From Neospora caninum Liverpool (lineage: Eukaryota > Apicomplexa > Conoidasida > Eucoccidiorida > Sarcocystidae), in NCBI RefSeq assembly GCF_000208865.1, contig NC_018392.1:2252793-2316792 (forward strand): a DNA stretch of 64,000 nt, in the 5' to 3' direction. Positions 36,001-49,800 of the stretch are shown one piece after another. Position numbers and translations under genes: made by a program. Each line of letters starts with the position of its first letter. Positions within the stretch are counted from its first letter, which is position 1. Below the pieces are notes generated by a model. That model was not told where the DNA came from and did no database searches. It saw only the letters and a program-made list of their open reading frames with translations.

Positions 36001-39000
36001 GGGTTCCACGTCGCAGTCGTCCGATGACGGCTCGACGACTTTCGGCTGCCTCCCTATCGCACAGCCACCGTCCTGGCCTCGTCCTACGTTATCAGGAGCC
36101 CAAGTCTTGCGCGAGTCTCTAACCGGTGGTGTTGCATCGCCCACACGACGTGGACTTGCCGCTTTCTGGCCACAAGAAGACTGAAGGGTGCAATGGAAGC
36201 CGCTCGCTCGTGGCAGAGGCTGCGAGGCAGGCGCCGACGCCATTGTTCTTCCCATCCCTGCTTCATCAAATAGCTTCCCTAGCCATGTGTCCATTCCCTG
36301 TTCCTGAGCCTGCTGCTGCCTCGCATCTTTTTTGGCCTTTCCTGAGTCTCTTTTGCGATCGCCTTGTGCGGCGTCGTTCGCGAATGTGGCGTCGCTCGAA
36401 GGAATAAGACGGATTAGGATGTGATCCTTGATGCTTCCGCCGTGACGAACCTTAGCAAGTGTCGTAGGCAACGCGGCGCCTCCCTCTCGTCGTGCATCTC
36501 TCGGATCCACGAACCACGGGCTGTGCTCTGCCGAGAGGCTCAGTGCGGCGTTTTGGTGTTTGCCTATCGCCTGTCTCTTCTCTCTGTGCTTCGCCTCTTG
36601 CATTTGCTTCTGCCTAAGAAATCGCGCGCGGTAACTTTCTGCACTGTGACCCCCGAGTCTTCCCCGCTCCGGTTTGGTGTTTTCCACGCTGCAAAGCGGT
36701 CGGAACACCTCCCATCTCTCCGCGACTCTCTCGACGCAGCTTTCGATCAGGCTGCAGGCCTTGTGAAGTCGAGGCTTGTCTGAAGAGATTCTCAGAGAAG
36801 GCGCGCTTTTTCGTCGAAATGAGTGAAACTGTGATGGAGCCGCACATGTCTCGTTAGCAGGACAGTAACGCTCTGAGGTGTTCTCCGAGAGGCTTGGATA
36901 TGACACAGTCGATCTGCCGTGATTCGAGGCTCCGCTTGAACTCCTCGCTGGACTGGAGACCGTTCGAAAAGGCAGCAAAGTCCCATTCGTCTCCAGGGGA
37001 GAGACACTGTGGGGGAAAGAAAACTGCCGTACCAAATCCGTCAAGAGAGGAAGTAGAGGAGGCTGAGGCCTGTCAGGATGGCAGAACAGTTTAGGAGATG
37101 GACAGCTTCCTCTCAAAAAGCCAGACTGCCTGAGGGCCGCAGCTTTGGCAGGCATTCGCCCCGCGTGTCGCGCTTTCGGTTTCTCAGTACAGGACGCCGA
37201 AGGCCTGGCAGAGAGCTGGTGCCGTTGAGATTGTTGCATGCGCCTTGCCTCCCCAAGCTGGTCCAGTTTTTCTCGGAGCATCAAGACCTCGCTTTGCTTT
37301 TTCCAGTAGCCAGGGTGTTCGTCCCAATCAAAGATAGTCTTGATTTGTTCGAGATCCCGGCCTCGCCCCGCCAGTGGAGTTGTTCGCTGAGCACATGTGT
37401 TCCACGCCTCCGGGATTTTCTGGTTCGCTGCACTCTCGTCCACGGGCAGCCCTCCCTTTCCCTCGCTTGATGGGCACGTCTGCAAGAAGCTAACGCAGTG
37501 CAGCGCGTTTCTCGGGTCCCTCTCGCGGCGCCGGGACGCCTCCCAGGCTCGCTTTTCGTCTTCGGGGGAGATGGAAAACAAAGAGACCGTTGTAGAGCTT
37601 GGTGGGAGTTCGCCTGTGTCAGGCAGTGTGACCGCCACGCTATACGGAACGCCTGAAGTGTGAAGTGCCTCATCATGTGGTGTGGAGTCCGAGAATGGTT
37701 CACTCATGCCCAGGACTGCATTGCCGCCTGTTCCGCTGCCGTCTTCTAGCGTTGCCATGGCTGCGGAAACATCCCTGTCCGCTCCCGTTACTTTGCTCTG
37801 CTCTGTTAGCTCGTTTTGCTCCTGGGTGCTGCGAGGCCAGGCGTTCTCACCAGGGGCCTCTCTGGCTCCTGAGCTTATCCGAGGCTCCACTTCTGCCTTC
37901 AGATCTCCGCTTTTTCCACTGTACATACAAGAGGGACCGGATGGCGTCCAAGAGCGCGGCCTCCGTTCCCCCTGGGCAAGACGCTTCGTCAGTGGCTCCT
38001 CTGACTGTGGAGGCACTCGGCCAGAATCGCGTGGCGCTTGCTCGGTCTGCGCGTAAGAAGCAGAGGCAGCAGATACATGCGGCCGCGAGGATCCCCTCAC
38101 ACGCCCCGGTGAAGAAGAAGCTCCAGATTCCTGAGCAGTCTCGCGACCTGTCCCGTCATAAAGAGGATAGACCGCCTCCTGCGCGCTCCCTGACAACACG
38201 GCGACACGTGGCACGGGGGCCAGCAGGAGGAAGCACGGCGGTAGTGCCGGCTTCTGGTGTTCATTACGAGAATCAGAGTTTTTTACCACGCCGATCCTTC
38301 CTGCATCCCCACTGTGTGGATGTTCCTGGGCTGCAGGGGGAAGAGATGAATTCGCTCCTCTCTCGCATGTGCCAGCAAATGGTGGAGATGTGCCGGTCTC
38401 TGTCGAAAGAGCACTGGGAGCCGAGGGACACTGTGACTCTTTTTCAGGAGCGTCTGCCATCACGTAGGCTGTCGCAGCAGACGCAACTTCCTCGGAAGGA
38501 AGTCGAAGACTGTCGCAGTTTTCGACCGCTTCCGTGACATCTTGGGAGACAGTCGAAAGGCTCTCGGCGTCCTCACGAGAGGCAGTTGGCGACGTCTGAA
38601 CGCCAAAGCTTTCCCCCCTTCGAGCATCGATCCGACTGTGCGCTGTCTCGCTGCTTTCCAACCTCCACGCTTCCGCCCGGCTTTTGCGTATGAAGACGCC
38701 ATCGGCGAGGGCCTCAGGCGAAGGAAGAGGCGAGGGAACGCGATCGCCAATTCCCCCCACACGCCTGCCTTTTCCGGAAGGCGAGGAGGGAGACTGAAGG
38801 CCAGTTTCATCTCGCCAAGGTTTCTCAGCTCCGCGAGGAGTCTGGAGATAACGGGAAAGCTCTTCGTCTGCGTCGTCTGCTTTTGTCTCCGTGCCAGGCT
38901 GCAGCCGCCACGAGCTGTGACAGGCGTTAAATGGTGGCTTGGTCTGCGATGGAGACCGGTGTCTGCGACAGGCCGGACGGGTTACGTTTCGCCTTGCTTC

Positions 39001-42000
39001 CCTCATGTCTCTCTCGGTTCTCTCTTCTGATCGATTTCGTACACCCCTTCGCGATCTGTCCTCTCCCTGCGGCGAGGCACTCGAACCCGCAGCGGGCTCG
39101 AGGCTGTGTGAACGGGACAGAGGCGGCTCGGAGTCGTTGCTGTGTACCGGGCACGCCCCAAAGACGGGCAGAGGGAAGGCGAAGTTGTCTGGATGCTGAA
39201 GCGCCAATTTTTCTCTTTCAAGAATTAAAAGTTTCTGCTGCTGCCGGAGCAGTTCCTGTTGAAGGAGCAACTGACGCTGGAAGCACTCGCGCTGCATCTG
39301 TCCTGACAATTCAGCCTCCAATTGTGCCTCAAGGTGTTCGATCCTCTGAGCCATGGAGAGCTGGGAATGGCGATCGTTCGTAGCCTAACGGAGAGAAAAT
39401 AGAGAGAACCAAGGATGGCAAAGCGGGACAAGAAAGCTTGGCTCCGCATGCAACGGTTTCACGCTGCCTGTGCGGCATCTCCCACAAAGCTGTGTACAGA
39501 CAAGGTGAGATGAAACCAAACTCGATACGGATGAAGAGGGCGACGGGACCACGGACACCACAACACTGAGCAAATCCTCTGTGACTACTGACTACGACAG
39601 AAAGCAAGTGGACGTCGTTCTGTCTTTAGAGAGGTGCCGGGGCAGGATCTTTTCTGTCTAGAACGTAAGTGAAACAAAAGCTTTCTTTTTTCAGGCGAGG
39701 GCCAGGCAACGCGCCATCCCTCATAATACAGCAGAGACGTCAGTTGAGGAATCCTTGATCCAACTGGACGATTGGTACAAGTCAACCTCTATGGAGAGAA
39801 TCAAGAACCCAACTACGAGGCGCGGACGTCAGGGGATAGGATGAAATAGGTGCATTTTCGTTCGTTTCTGGGAAACTCTGATGACACCCCGCCCGCGGCG
39901 GTCAGAGCTCCAACCGAGGATAAGCTTCGACAAGGGTCATGGTCTCTTTCCACACTGCGGAGGAAGCTACAGGTGTTGTCGAGGGGAGCTGTGAAGGCAA
40001 ACGGGATGTGTGGTGACGAGAGAATCGCTACCAGAGTTTCGCTGTTTTCATAACAGTTCTGAATGTTTCCCCACCAGCTGGAGAAGCAAATCAATGCACA
40101 GTTTGCTCTTCGCTAGCTCCTCTTCCACGTCTTCTACGTGTCGTCCTCGAGGGCCTTGTTTCGCGTTTGCTCGATTTCCCATTTTGTGCTCCCCGTCTGT
40201 TTCGCTTTCTTGCCCCCGGCCCTCTGGAAGCCTGTCCTGCACGCGCTGCTGTCTCCGAAAGCCTCCTGGGTGCTGAAAACTGTTGGGAAAGTCGTCCGGT
40301 GTCTTACTTCCCGCCTTCCTCTCCCTGCGCTGTGTCTGCTCAGACGCGGATGCACGCTTCAATCGTTGAGTCTCTTCCTGGCCACCGTTTGCTCTGCTGG
40401 CAACCCCGAGAGTCTGCGAAAGGCCTCTCAAGAGGTTCTGCTCCTGGCCAGTGGACGCTTCGTCTTCCACTACAGGTGCGCACGTCCGCGGTTTCGCCTC
40501 AGAGCTTGTGTCAGTCCCTTCTCTACTGCGACTTCGCGCTTCTTCAGGTTCCTTCGTTCTCGATGCATCCCTTGTTCTTCTTGGAAACGTGGTTGGGGCC
40601 GGAAAAGGCTCCTTTTCCGGAATGGGACGATCCGCGAGGGCCGAAGCGAAGGAACACTCCTCACAACTTTCGCCTTGTGGATTCCCTTCAAGCTGAAGGT
40701 CCAAAGTTGCCTCGAAAGCAGGAGCGGAAGTTCCATATTCGATCTCGGACAGTTGTGTCAGGCCGATGTCATCCTCTGTTGTCTTCCTAGATCCCTCACA
40801 AAGTTCTCGTGTGGCCGTTCTGTCGAGTAGCCTGTCTTCCGCCTCCTCACCTGTCTCGTCGGTCTCCTGGGACTCCCGCCGTTCTCCCCTCCGTGTCTCT
40901 CTCCTTAGCTCGTGCTCCGAGCCGCAGGCATCGGGCGCCTTTCCGGCCCTCTCGCTGCGGGTTCTGATTCGGGTGTGTTCTGACTCCGTCAACAAAACCC
41001 TCAACAGGTGACTGCTGGTCCCGACGCGCTGTGGCGCGCTTTCTTCCTGTGGGGGACAGAGCGGCGAGTCGTCGTTTTCAGGGTTTGAACGGACATTCGT
41101 TTCTAGGCGAGAGCACGGGAGACTCCGCAGAGGCTCACAACTTCGACTTCGTATTCTTCTGCCGGACAGGAATCGGCAATGGGCAGGACGCGGTGGACAG
41201 TCTGCATAGCATTCCCGTTTCGGAGGGGATCTTTCTTGCTTCGAAGGTTGTCCTGCCAGGAGACTTCTTTCTCCGTTACTTTCGCTACCCCACACTGGCG
41301 TCCCGTTGAGGTGAGCCCGCAGAGGCCGCGGGGACGGGGCAAACAAACCTCCAGGGGTTGTGTCTTTCTCTGGGACAACCGAGAAGGCATATGCTGTCTC
41401 CTGTCCGATAGTGCAACTCTGAACATGGAACTCTGAGGAACTTCCTTCCCTCTCGGCTCCCGAGCCTTTCTCTGGTTCGAATCCACTTCCGCCACATCTC
41501 CTGAGGAGACAAGGTCGCGAGGCGACTGTTTCACCGTCGCGGCCGATCCCCGCGCTGGGCGGCGTGGGCGCCGCACCAGCGGTGTCGCCCGTAGAGAAGA
41601 CTCCTCCTTGCCTCTTCACTGCATCTGGACCGATGCTGACTCTCTTCGTGGAGAGCCGGTTGCGGTCGTTCCGCCATCTGGACCTGTGAGTCTCCTTCAC
41701 TCCTCTCTCCTCGATCGGTCTGACTGCCTTGTCTTCTGACTGACCTGTCCGAGGACTCCAATAGGCAGCGAAAGGAGACCAATCGCCTGCTGAACTAACC
41801 TGCCTCATCCCTTTTTTTTCCTCCCCTGCGTCTTGCCCTTGCAAGGCTATCGCTTTCTCCTGCGATGCAGAGTGCCCGTCACGTCCCTCTCGCGCCTCTC
41901 TTTCCTCTCGGCGACGGCCGTCACTGTGTGGATCCACGAGCCGTGTCTCCAGTGAAATGGATACAGGCGCCTCTCCCATCCGGTTTTCCTGGAGGCTCGC

Positions 42001-45000
42001 ATGAGTTGAGGAGCCTCGGGTAATCGCGGTTTCTCCTTCCACAGCGCACTCCTCGAGTGTCGGACTCTCCGTCAACGTAACAGACGAGGTCAAGACACCA
42101 GGCTGCACCAGAGCGGGGCATTCGGTTTCTCTGAAACCGTCGCCGTCGGAAGCGTGCGTTGCATTTCTCTGCTGGCCATCTGCACGGCTTTCTCTCTGAA
42201 CAGAGTCTTCGCTCCTAGGCGCCGACTCACTGCATTCATCCAAGGTGAGGCTCGGCCAAGCTGCCTCGCGAGAAGCGTCAACAGGAAGTGATACCGTAGA
42301 CCCCGAAGGCGAGCAGGAAGGAAAGGACGAAACGGGACGGCTTCCAGGAGAACAGAGAAGACTGTCCCCTTTCCCCCAGCACAGTTTTTCGTTCACCTCA
42401 AGTGCTGCGTGCGCAGCAGCGGCGGCATTAGCAGCTGCAGTTTGAGCTTCTCGTACCGCCTTGTGTATTTTTACGTGCACGTGGGAAAATGAGTCTTGGA
42501 AACAAGCGTTTTGGCCTTCGTCTTCTTTTGGCTCTTCCAACGCTCGGGGGCTCCTCTTTTCTTGTTCGCCACCGCACGGCACGCCCGTCACTCTCCCGCC
42601 TACTGGTCGTAGGTGTACGAACTCGTTTATATTTGTCCCTTCTCTACTCTCTTCTTCCCCCAAAGAGGTGTGAGGACCTTCCGGATTCAGTCTACACGAG
42701 AACAACTCTTGTCCCCTGTTGCCATCTTGCGCGGCGCGTGTAGCAACGACCTCGGTTTCGGCTTCGGCCGCGGCTCCGAAGCAAGTTGGCGTCGCTTCAG
42801 CTGCTTCGCCCTGTGATGCTCTCCACGTCTCCGGCGTCGACGCGCACGCGCACGCTTGTATAGACAGCCTCTCCAACGAGACGTGTGGCGTTCTGAAACC
42901 GTGGGGACAGACTGGGCTCGGGCTTTGAGGGTGTTCGCACAAGACAGGAGCCGCGGTCGGTTCCGGAATCCCCGCTGTCGCCGATGGCGGACATCCTTGC
43001 TCTGAATGCGAAGGGTCGAGACAGTCCAGCGTTGCGTGTCGCAAGCGTAGCGTTGAGGACGAAGTCGTCGCCTCTGCGTCCTCTCTGTGCCTACCACGGG
43101 GTAAGGCCGGTAGTGGGAAGGAGTCATTTCTCTCGCACGCAAATGCTTCTTGCGCACCTGGACTTCCGCCTCGCTTACACTCAAAGACCGGGGTGAAGGG
43201 ACAGCCTGCGATGTGTCCTCGCGAGGCCTCCGGACCATCTGACAGCATTGGCAAGTTGCGTTGCCTACGCACTGCCATCCGCCCGTTCCTGTCTGCCTTG
43301 GCTCCGAGTGTTCGGCCCGGAAAGGCGCTTCCGATGGGTTCACGTCTCTGGGTGTCGGCTTCCCTTTCTGGTGCGGTCGAACGGGCGGATTCCAGTGAGA
43401 AAAAGGAGCGAGGTGATTGAGACAGGGAAGCACTTCCAGGCACCGCGAACATGTTACCAGTCAAGGGAAGAGCCGCCGCTGCCTCGTGTAGGCGGTTGAC
43501 TTGGATTCTACAGCTGCTGCTTCGAGTGGCGCCGAGTTCTCCTCCCAAGCTACCTGCGGATCTCCGTTTTTCTCTAGGGAGCCCGCGGCTTTCACTCACG
43601 TATCGCGCCTTGGCGCACTTCGAGGGGATTTCACGGGAAGGCCGAGCAGGAGGAAGCCTGGAACCCCCCGAGGGTTGGAAACGTGAACCCAAGCTCAAGG
43701 CGTCCTTCACAGGTGACAGAGGCTGAGGACCCGTGGGGCGCTCTTGGATGGTGGTCTGGAGTCGTCTCTCTTGCATGATGCCTGACAGGACGTCAGGTCT
43801 CAAGGAAGGACATTCACTTTCTGTCAGAGAAGCGCTCGCGGGGAAGAGAGCTCGGCGCTTCCCGGACTCCGTCGGTCGATAAGCGGGAACGTTCACGGGA
43901 CCCAGCGTAGCCGGAGGAAGAGAAGGCTCCGCTGGAAGAGACAGCGCTGGACGAATGAACGGCTGCCGTGCAAGGAGGGACGGAAGCAGATGAGAGAGAA
44001 GCGTCGAGGGGAGCGTGGCCGCCGGCGCAGGACGACACGCACCCGACGATAGGGAAGAAAATTTGGGAGGGACTGGGACAAGACACAATGCCACTGGTGA
44101 AGGAGAACAGGAAACGGGGCCGCGGGCAGAAGCCGCAAGAAGAGGCAGAGGCGGAGAAAACGAAGAACGAACGCGGAGAGAACACGAGGAAGGAACAGGA
44201 GTATCGTGAGACAGAAGGCGCGACGGGGAAGGGCGGGAAGGCAAGCGACGAGAGGGCCCCGGGGGGAAACAGAAACCCACAGGAGGAAGAGACAGAGCGG
44301 TGGAGCCGCAAGCCGGCGGAAGAGGGGCAAGAGCATGGGAAGGGCAAAATGCAGGACGGGGACGAGAAGGCGAATGGCGACGGCCTCCGAAAAAGGCAGA
44401 CTGTGAACGTCTCAGTGCGGTTAACGCTTCGTTCGTTGTATTCTGCTGGTGCAAAAGAGGAGGCTGCGAAAACGAAGAACCACGAGAACCTTGAATGACG
44501 GACGTTTCTTTGATCCCCCTAGTCCAACGGCCACCATTGGGTAACGGAGGCGTGGATAGATTCCGGGATCGGGCGACACTGTTCCGGAGACCACACGTCC
44601 TGAGGGGAGACGTTGACGTTGTGGGAAGCTGCGATGACGAAGAGGAGGCAACAACAGAGCAAGGACGCAGCAAACCTGGGGATTTGATGCCAGTGTCGGA
44701 AACCGCAGGAGTGCCTGACTCCGCAGATCTGCTGTGTCGAATTCGACAATTCCCATTCAGATGGAACACCTTTGATGGCACCGGAAGCGATACTGTCTTC
44801 CATGGCGCACACGGAGGCAGAAAGGAGAACTGGCGCCACTCTGAGCGAAGGGGTATTCCTCTTTCCCTAGAGTCGTTTCTGCACTCGCCATATCCGTTCT
44901 CTCGCGCTAAAGCCTCCCTTGTTGCGGCACTGGCGTTATGATCTCGCTTCTGTATGATTTTGAGCGCCCTTCTCCGGCTGTCTGTTGCTTGTAACCCTCT

Positions 45001-45696
45001 CCCGTGCTCTTCGTGGTCGGTTTCGGCAAGTTCGACGCCTTGCGTTTCCCCCCTCCTACGCCGCAGGACGTTATCTTTCTTCCCCTCTCCTCCTAGGCTC
45101 TTCCTTCGACACTCGTTTTCTTTCTCGGTCCCTTCAGCCACCGTGGTTTTGCCAGTGCTGGTCTCCTTCCGCTGAGCATCTTCCTCAGCAGGAATTTCTG
45201 AGTGTCGACCGTCTGACATGGGAACTGCAACACATCCTTGCTTGAGATCTCCAAGGGCGTGGCCTAGGTATCCCTGTAAGGCATGCCCTGGCACTATCTG
45301 TCGCACAGGCTGTGTCGCAAAAGAAAATTTGTGACGATTTTGAAACAGCGCACTATCGTCCCGTTGAACACTCGCTGCTGCAGCTGAGGAAGCGGAGAAT
45401 CGACACAGCTCCTGTTGAGTTGTCTGTTGTGAAGGTCTGTTGCGAGCGAAGCATGAAGGCGGGAGTGACTGCGAGTTTCTTGCCGGGAACGAGGGCGCAG
45501 CTTTTTCAGGCTCTCTCCTAGCTTGTGGGATAGACAACAGAAGCTGTGTGGATTTTCTGGAGAAGGATGAAGTTACCCGCGGAGGTACAGTCACCTCGTA
45601 AGAGGGGGGATTCTTGAGAGGGAGGATGCTTTGAAGGGCGCCTGATTGATCTGGTTCAGTTCCTCGAGAGCTTCGTGTGGCCGGTGGTGTCTGCAT
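33070..45696 (-). CDS. giant low-complexity protein with central coiled coil
   Basis: Two very long open frames belong to one gene: exon 45696-40075 and exon 39384-33070, joined by a 690-base intron (donor CTG|gtgggg, acceptor ctctccgttag|GCT, phase 0), giving about 3,978 residues. Support for the join is that the coiled coil beginning before the donor (EDVEEELAKSK, about residue 1855) continues after the acceptor into a Gln/Leu/Glu-rich helix (about 1885-1937). The second exon's first ATG is 30 bases inside the exon, so it could also be read as a separate 2,094-residue gene. The remainder is Ser/Pro/Arg/Glu-rich and probably disordered, with an Ala-rich helix near 1080-1105 and a short ordered-looking Trp/Asp/Leu segment near 2555-2610. 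The frame is open upstream of the ATG for only about 20 codons, and an acceptor-like tgcag lies just after it, so an extra 5' exon is possible. No family recognised; a cytoskeletal or scaffold role is a guess. Confidence 0.75.
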
Positions 45697-46145
45697 TGAC
45701 AGACGGTGCAAGGCATTTGTTGGCTCATGTTGTAGCGCCTTTTTTCTTCTTCAGTGTCCATTTTTCTATCCCTTATCATTCGCCGCATGTCTCATGCAGA
45801 GCAACCTTTTTGCCTCTCGCGAAACGTGACAAAACGGTAAATCGGGGCTTGACTTCTCGGAACCAGGTCAGACCCCCTTTCCGCCCCTGTAAAAGTGCCC
45901 AAGAAAGTGGACCAGGAAAACTTCGAACCTAGTCACGTTATGGAGGGAGATGGTGAGCCGCATGCAAACCGTCAGCTGCCGCTTGCGAAACAAACAACTC
46001 TTTAGTCAACGCGAGATCATGGAGGATGTCGCCTTCGTCTACTGCAGGTGATCTAGTGAAGCAGGGACTCGCCATGCCGATCGAGTGGTGGAAGCAGGAG
46101 ACTGTGCGGTTGCTGCGAGTGATAATCTTTGGAAACGCAAAAGTG
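45697..46145. other. intergenic, upstream of the giant minus-strand gene
   Basis: Probable 5' leader or promoter of the giant gene. It contains a short minus-strand ORF (to 45788) overlapping the start in another frame; no independent support for it. Nothing else is recognised. Confidence 0.4.
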
Positions 46146-46895
46146 CTAGCTGCTTTGCTCTATTAAATTAGGGAATGTGTGAACACATTTCTCCAGCGGA
46201 AAATTCATGAATAGAAGTGCGAACTCGGAACACCAATGGCAGTGGTGGCGTGCGTTGCGAGAGACCGTGGTACCAACCTGACTCGAGAACGCGAGGACAG
46301 CAGTTGGTGGAAACCACGGTAAAGCCGCGTTATAAGTGTTCCTCTTAGTTCTCTCGCTGGCTCCAAGCGCCTGAGTAGCACAAGCGGGCGGCCCAGCGTC
46401 AGGAGGCGCGAGGTTCTCCTGCAGCCTGCCTTTGTTTGTTGTCGCTACCCGAAAGGAGCATTGCGGCGAAGGATGTTGAAAGGCGCTAGCCGTAGGACCA
46501 CAGAAAGAAGAAAAGGATATTGACGAACCCCGCGACAAAGTCGTCATGCTGATAGGCACTGCCTCCCTGGGCCACATATAAAAACCAGTCGTGAGGTACG
46601 GTGACGCAAAGGTTGTTCCCGTCTCTGTTGCAGCTCCTGAGGGCTGTATCGCATGAAACTGAGTGCTGAGCCGTCGATAGCCACGCGGCGAAGGTGGAAC
46701 TGAAGAGGAGTCGACCTTGACGCTCTGCAGGTGAGTTGTTGCCCTCCGCCGGATCTCCGATCTGCCTCGTCTGGAGACGTGGCTACACTCTAAACTGTCG
46801 GCCTGCATTGGCGGCTCTCGTTCCGCCACCAGTGTCATTGCTTGTGAAGCTGCGGCTAAAGAACTCGAAGAGGGGCAGTCGAGATCCACATTCAT
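46146..46895 (-). CDS. hypothetical protein, weak support
   Basis: A 249-residue reading frame from the ATG at 46895 to TAA at 46146; the frame stays open upstream to about 47114 without an ATG. The product is Ser/Thr/Pro/Arg-rich, has no signal peptide, and carries a Cys/His cluster near the C-terminus. An internal CAG|gttggt site could be a donor. A 258-codon ORF on the opposite strand (46736-47512) overlaps its 5' half, and at most one of them is real. I favour this one for its more protein-like composition, but the evidence is slight. No family recognised. Confidence 0.3.
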   Translation of the reverse strand: MNVDLDCPSSSSLAAASQAMTLVAEREPPMQADSLECSHVSRRGRSEIRRRATTHLQSVKVDSSSVPPSPRGYRRLSTQFHAIQPSGAATETGTTFASPYLTTGFYMWPREAVPISMTTLSRGSSISFSSFCGPTASAFQHPSPQCSFRVATTNKGRLQENLAPPDAGPPACATQALGASERTKRNTYNAALPWFPPTAVLAFSSQVGTTVSRNARHHCHWCSEFALLFMNFPLEKCVHTFPNLIEQSS

Positions 46896-49800
46896 TTTTG
46901 CGGTGGAATACAGTGATGGACCAGCTCGGGGTAATTGCCTTGCATGTGGTAGCACCTTCGGTCCTCTGGCTTCAGCCAAAACGTGGTGTACGGCGTATGC
47001 AATTCTCACTGTGGTCGAATGGCTTCGAACGAGACCATGAAGAAACGCAGGTGAGGCTACGTTCCACCGAGTACAACAAGTCCGAAGAGGCCAAACGGCC
47101 TCTGCAAAATCCACGAACGCGAGAGACGACAGGATCCCTCATCCGGGCGCCCCGTCAGTTTTCCGATCATCAGGAAACGGCTGCCAACGTCCACAGGTGG
47201 AGGGAACTGGCTGAGACTTGCAGTCTGTCCAGTGCCCTCGGTGTATCGAGAGAGCAAAACGAATGCCGTACCAGTTTACCCTCGTGTGCCCTGGCACAGC
47301 CGAGTCGTAGAGGCATTGCGAATTTTCCCACGGGGTTGGTATACTGTGGCCATATAGAAGAACGATCCGCCATCTGCCCAGCACAGCTGGTGATCCGCTT
47401 CTGTGTGGTCAAATGGACTCGAGATTGTCGGGCTTCTGCTTTGGACAAATTGCCTAGCCACTCTACGTTGCGCCTCTTATTTGTGGATTCTGAGTATAAA
47501 TGTGCTGAATGATCGAAACTGCTATAACGCCAGCATTTCAGGATAGCTCGTCTGAACCAACACTAATCGCAAGTGTCGACAACAATCAGGTTCAGCGATC
47601 CCACGTCTTAGTGGACTGAAGGATCCAGGTGTAACGTTCAAGTATTTTAGACTGCTGTACGTGATTCTCGAAGAATCTGTTCTGCCAGTTTGACGGTTAC
47701 CGGACGCTACTCAAGGACCAGGCAGGGGAACGACGTAGGCACGTCGATCGCATCCCAGACAAAGAACGGAATTCTGACTCTATTTCTCTGGCCCTGGACT
47801 CATGGAAAATAGATATGAGAGAATAGTCGGACTTATATAGAGACGAGCTTCCAGCACGCATACTTTCCGCTTTCTCACTCGAAGGCAGCGAACCTGGTGA
47901 GGCGGTTCTCGGCCCTGGTACTTGCTCAGACACTCAAGGCGCCTTTTTGTCAGATCTTTACAAAATGAAAGAAATAGGGGAGATCGTGTTTATTGTCGTT
48001 TTTCGATACCTGTTGCTGAGATACGTGGAACGGATACGTTGTCACACAACTCGCATGCACCCAGAAAAAAAACTCCTGATGGGGCCAGTCTCTCGCGTAG
48101 GCGTTCTCTCAAAAATAGATTGCTTGTTTGCTGTGTTCTGTTGAAGTGAATCTTGCATTCATTTCTCCTTGGAACTGCACAACGGACACGTCTGAGGATG
48201 GTTTTCCTGCTGCCTTACAGCTGGCTACGGTTCGGGTTTGTTCACAGCGTTATACGGCGATGGCAGATGTTGGAAACTCCGGAGACGACAGCCACGGCTT
48301 TTCCCGATTAGCTTTGGAAGGCAACGTATAACCTTCCACCAAAAGAAGGTAGACGAGTGGAGTCTCTGCTGAACTGGTTTCCAGTAGTTCTGTGCATTGC
48401 TACAGCGATAACTGGTTACAAGGAATTCGGCATGGCAGCATGCGCCGCCTCGAACTGTCGCAGAAGTTTTATGGTACAGTTTTGAGAAGTCGCTTGGCCA
48501 ATGTTCGTTTCGCCGGGAGAATCCGCCAGGCAAGTTCAGCGGCACACACTTATTCTGTCCCTCACATCCTATCCTCAAAGTGACAAAGTATCAGCAGAGA
48601 GGCGGATGAACTGTGTGGTTCACTGTCGTCACATACAGCGTGCTCTAGGTTTTGTACCGGAAGCTTCTGTTTTACGATGTTTGCCACAGCCTCTCACCAG
48701 CAAAGTGTCTGATAACGTGGTCTTCGTTTTGTTTCTAGATCGTGGTCTTTTTATTCGGCAAAGCGTGTGTCAACACGAACGTCCAGAGCCGGAGTCGAGA
48801 AACAGGAGCCGGCTCTCTCGTACTGTCAACTTTCTGCTCGCGCTGTAACTGCTCATCACGGCCCTTTTGTGGAGAGGATGAGAAAATGCGTCAAAAGCGG
48901 CACAAGATCAAGGCATGATTTAAGGGAAGAAAATGTTGATTGTGCAGTTGCTGTACATCGACATTGTTGGATCTTCGGAATGCTTGTTATATGCTACAAT
49001 CTTTCGAGTGGCGGGCAATATTGCCATAGGCACCTGCCTATGTGATGCAGCGCACTCTGTCCGATGACAGGATCTGGGAGATTCTACGAACCACGATCCT
49101 GGAAAATCTGAACAGTGATAGACGCTTGAGGTAATCTGGACCACTTGAGTCAACCGTAATACCGTCTCCAAAGGAATCGAGTGGGCCTTCCCCGTATTCA
49201 GGTCGCCTCCCACAAGCCTTCCCCATCGACGATTTGGAAGGCATAAAATGGCAGTGTGGTACGTTGGGAGCCGCTCCCTAACGCGCCTTATAGGCCAGAA
49301 AGCCTCATTTGTGTTGCACCACGCAACACTGAAGTCGAAATGCTAGAACAGGCACTGGGCGTTGCTATGTTCAGATAACGAGATGAGTTTACAGCATCGT
49401 CCTGGCAACAACTCCCAGATGCCAATGTGCTGCACGGTCCATCTTTCGGACTCAGAGCTGCTATTATGTTTGAACCGCATTTTGAGTTCGCTTAAAACTG
49501 CCTAAATAGAAGTGTTTTTTGACACCCTTCGTAGCGGCCTGACTTTAATCTGTTCCTGTGGTGGACGTATGTCGCCCCCTCAGGCGATCTCAAGAGGCTG
49601 TGCTATCCGCCTTGAACTAACACCAGCAGCGGTCTACGTACTTTTCGCTTCCTGCTTGAGCTGTGGTGTACAACGCGCTAGCGCACATGCATTAATTCAT
49701 GGCCTTTCAGAAAGGCATCTTCAATTGCATTGAGGGTTTTTCTTTTTTCTGACAAGTTGATCCCGCCAGCCAGTCCTTGCCTGGGGCAAGGGCCAGTGGT

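Noticed and set aside
37665..38537. 290-codon plus-strand ORF
   Set aside because: Fully antisense to the second exon of the giant minus-strand gene. The minus frame is open for thousands of codons, so this is a shadow.
40138..40830. 230-codon plus-strand ORF
   Set aside because: Antisense shadow of the first exon of the giant gene; Ser/Leu/Arg-rich as expected from reverse-complemented low-complexity codons.
41465..41480. tRNA B-box-like GGTTCGAATCC
   Set aside because: Lies within coding sequence of the giant gene and has no A box or cloverleaf around it; similar hits near 52621 and 56553 also lack an A box.
43814..44347. Cys/Ser/Phe-rich 177-codon minus-strand ORF
   Set aside because: Alternative frame inside the giant gene exon; composition arises from a frame-shifted Ser/Pro/Arg repeat region.
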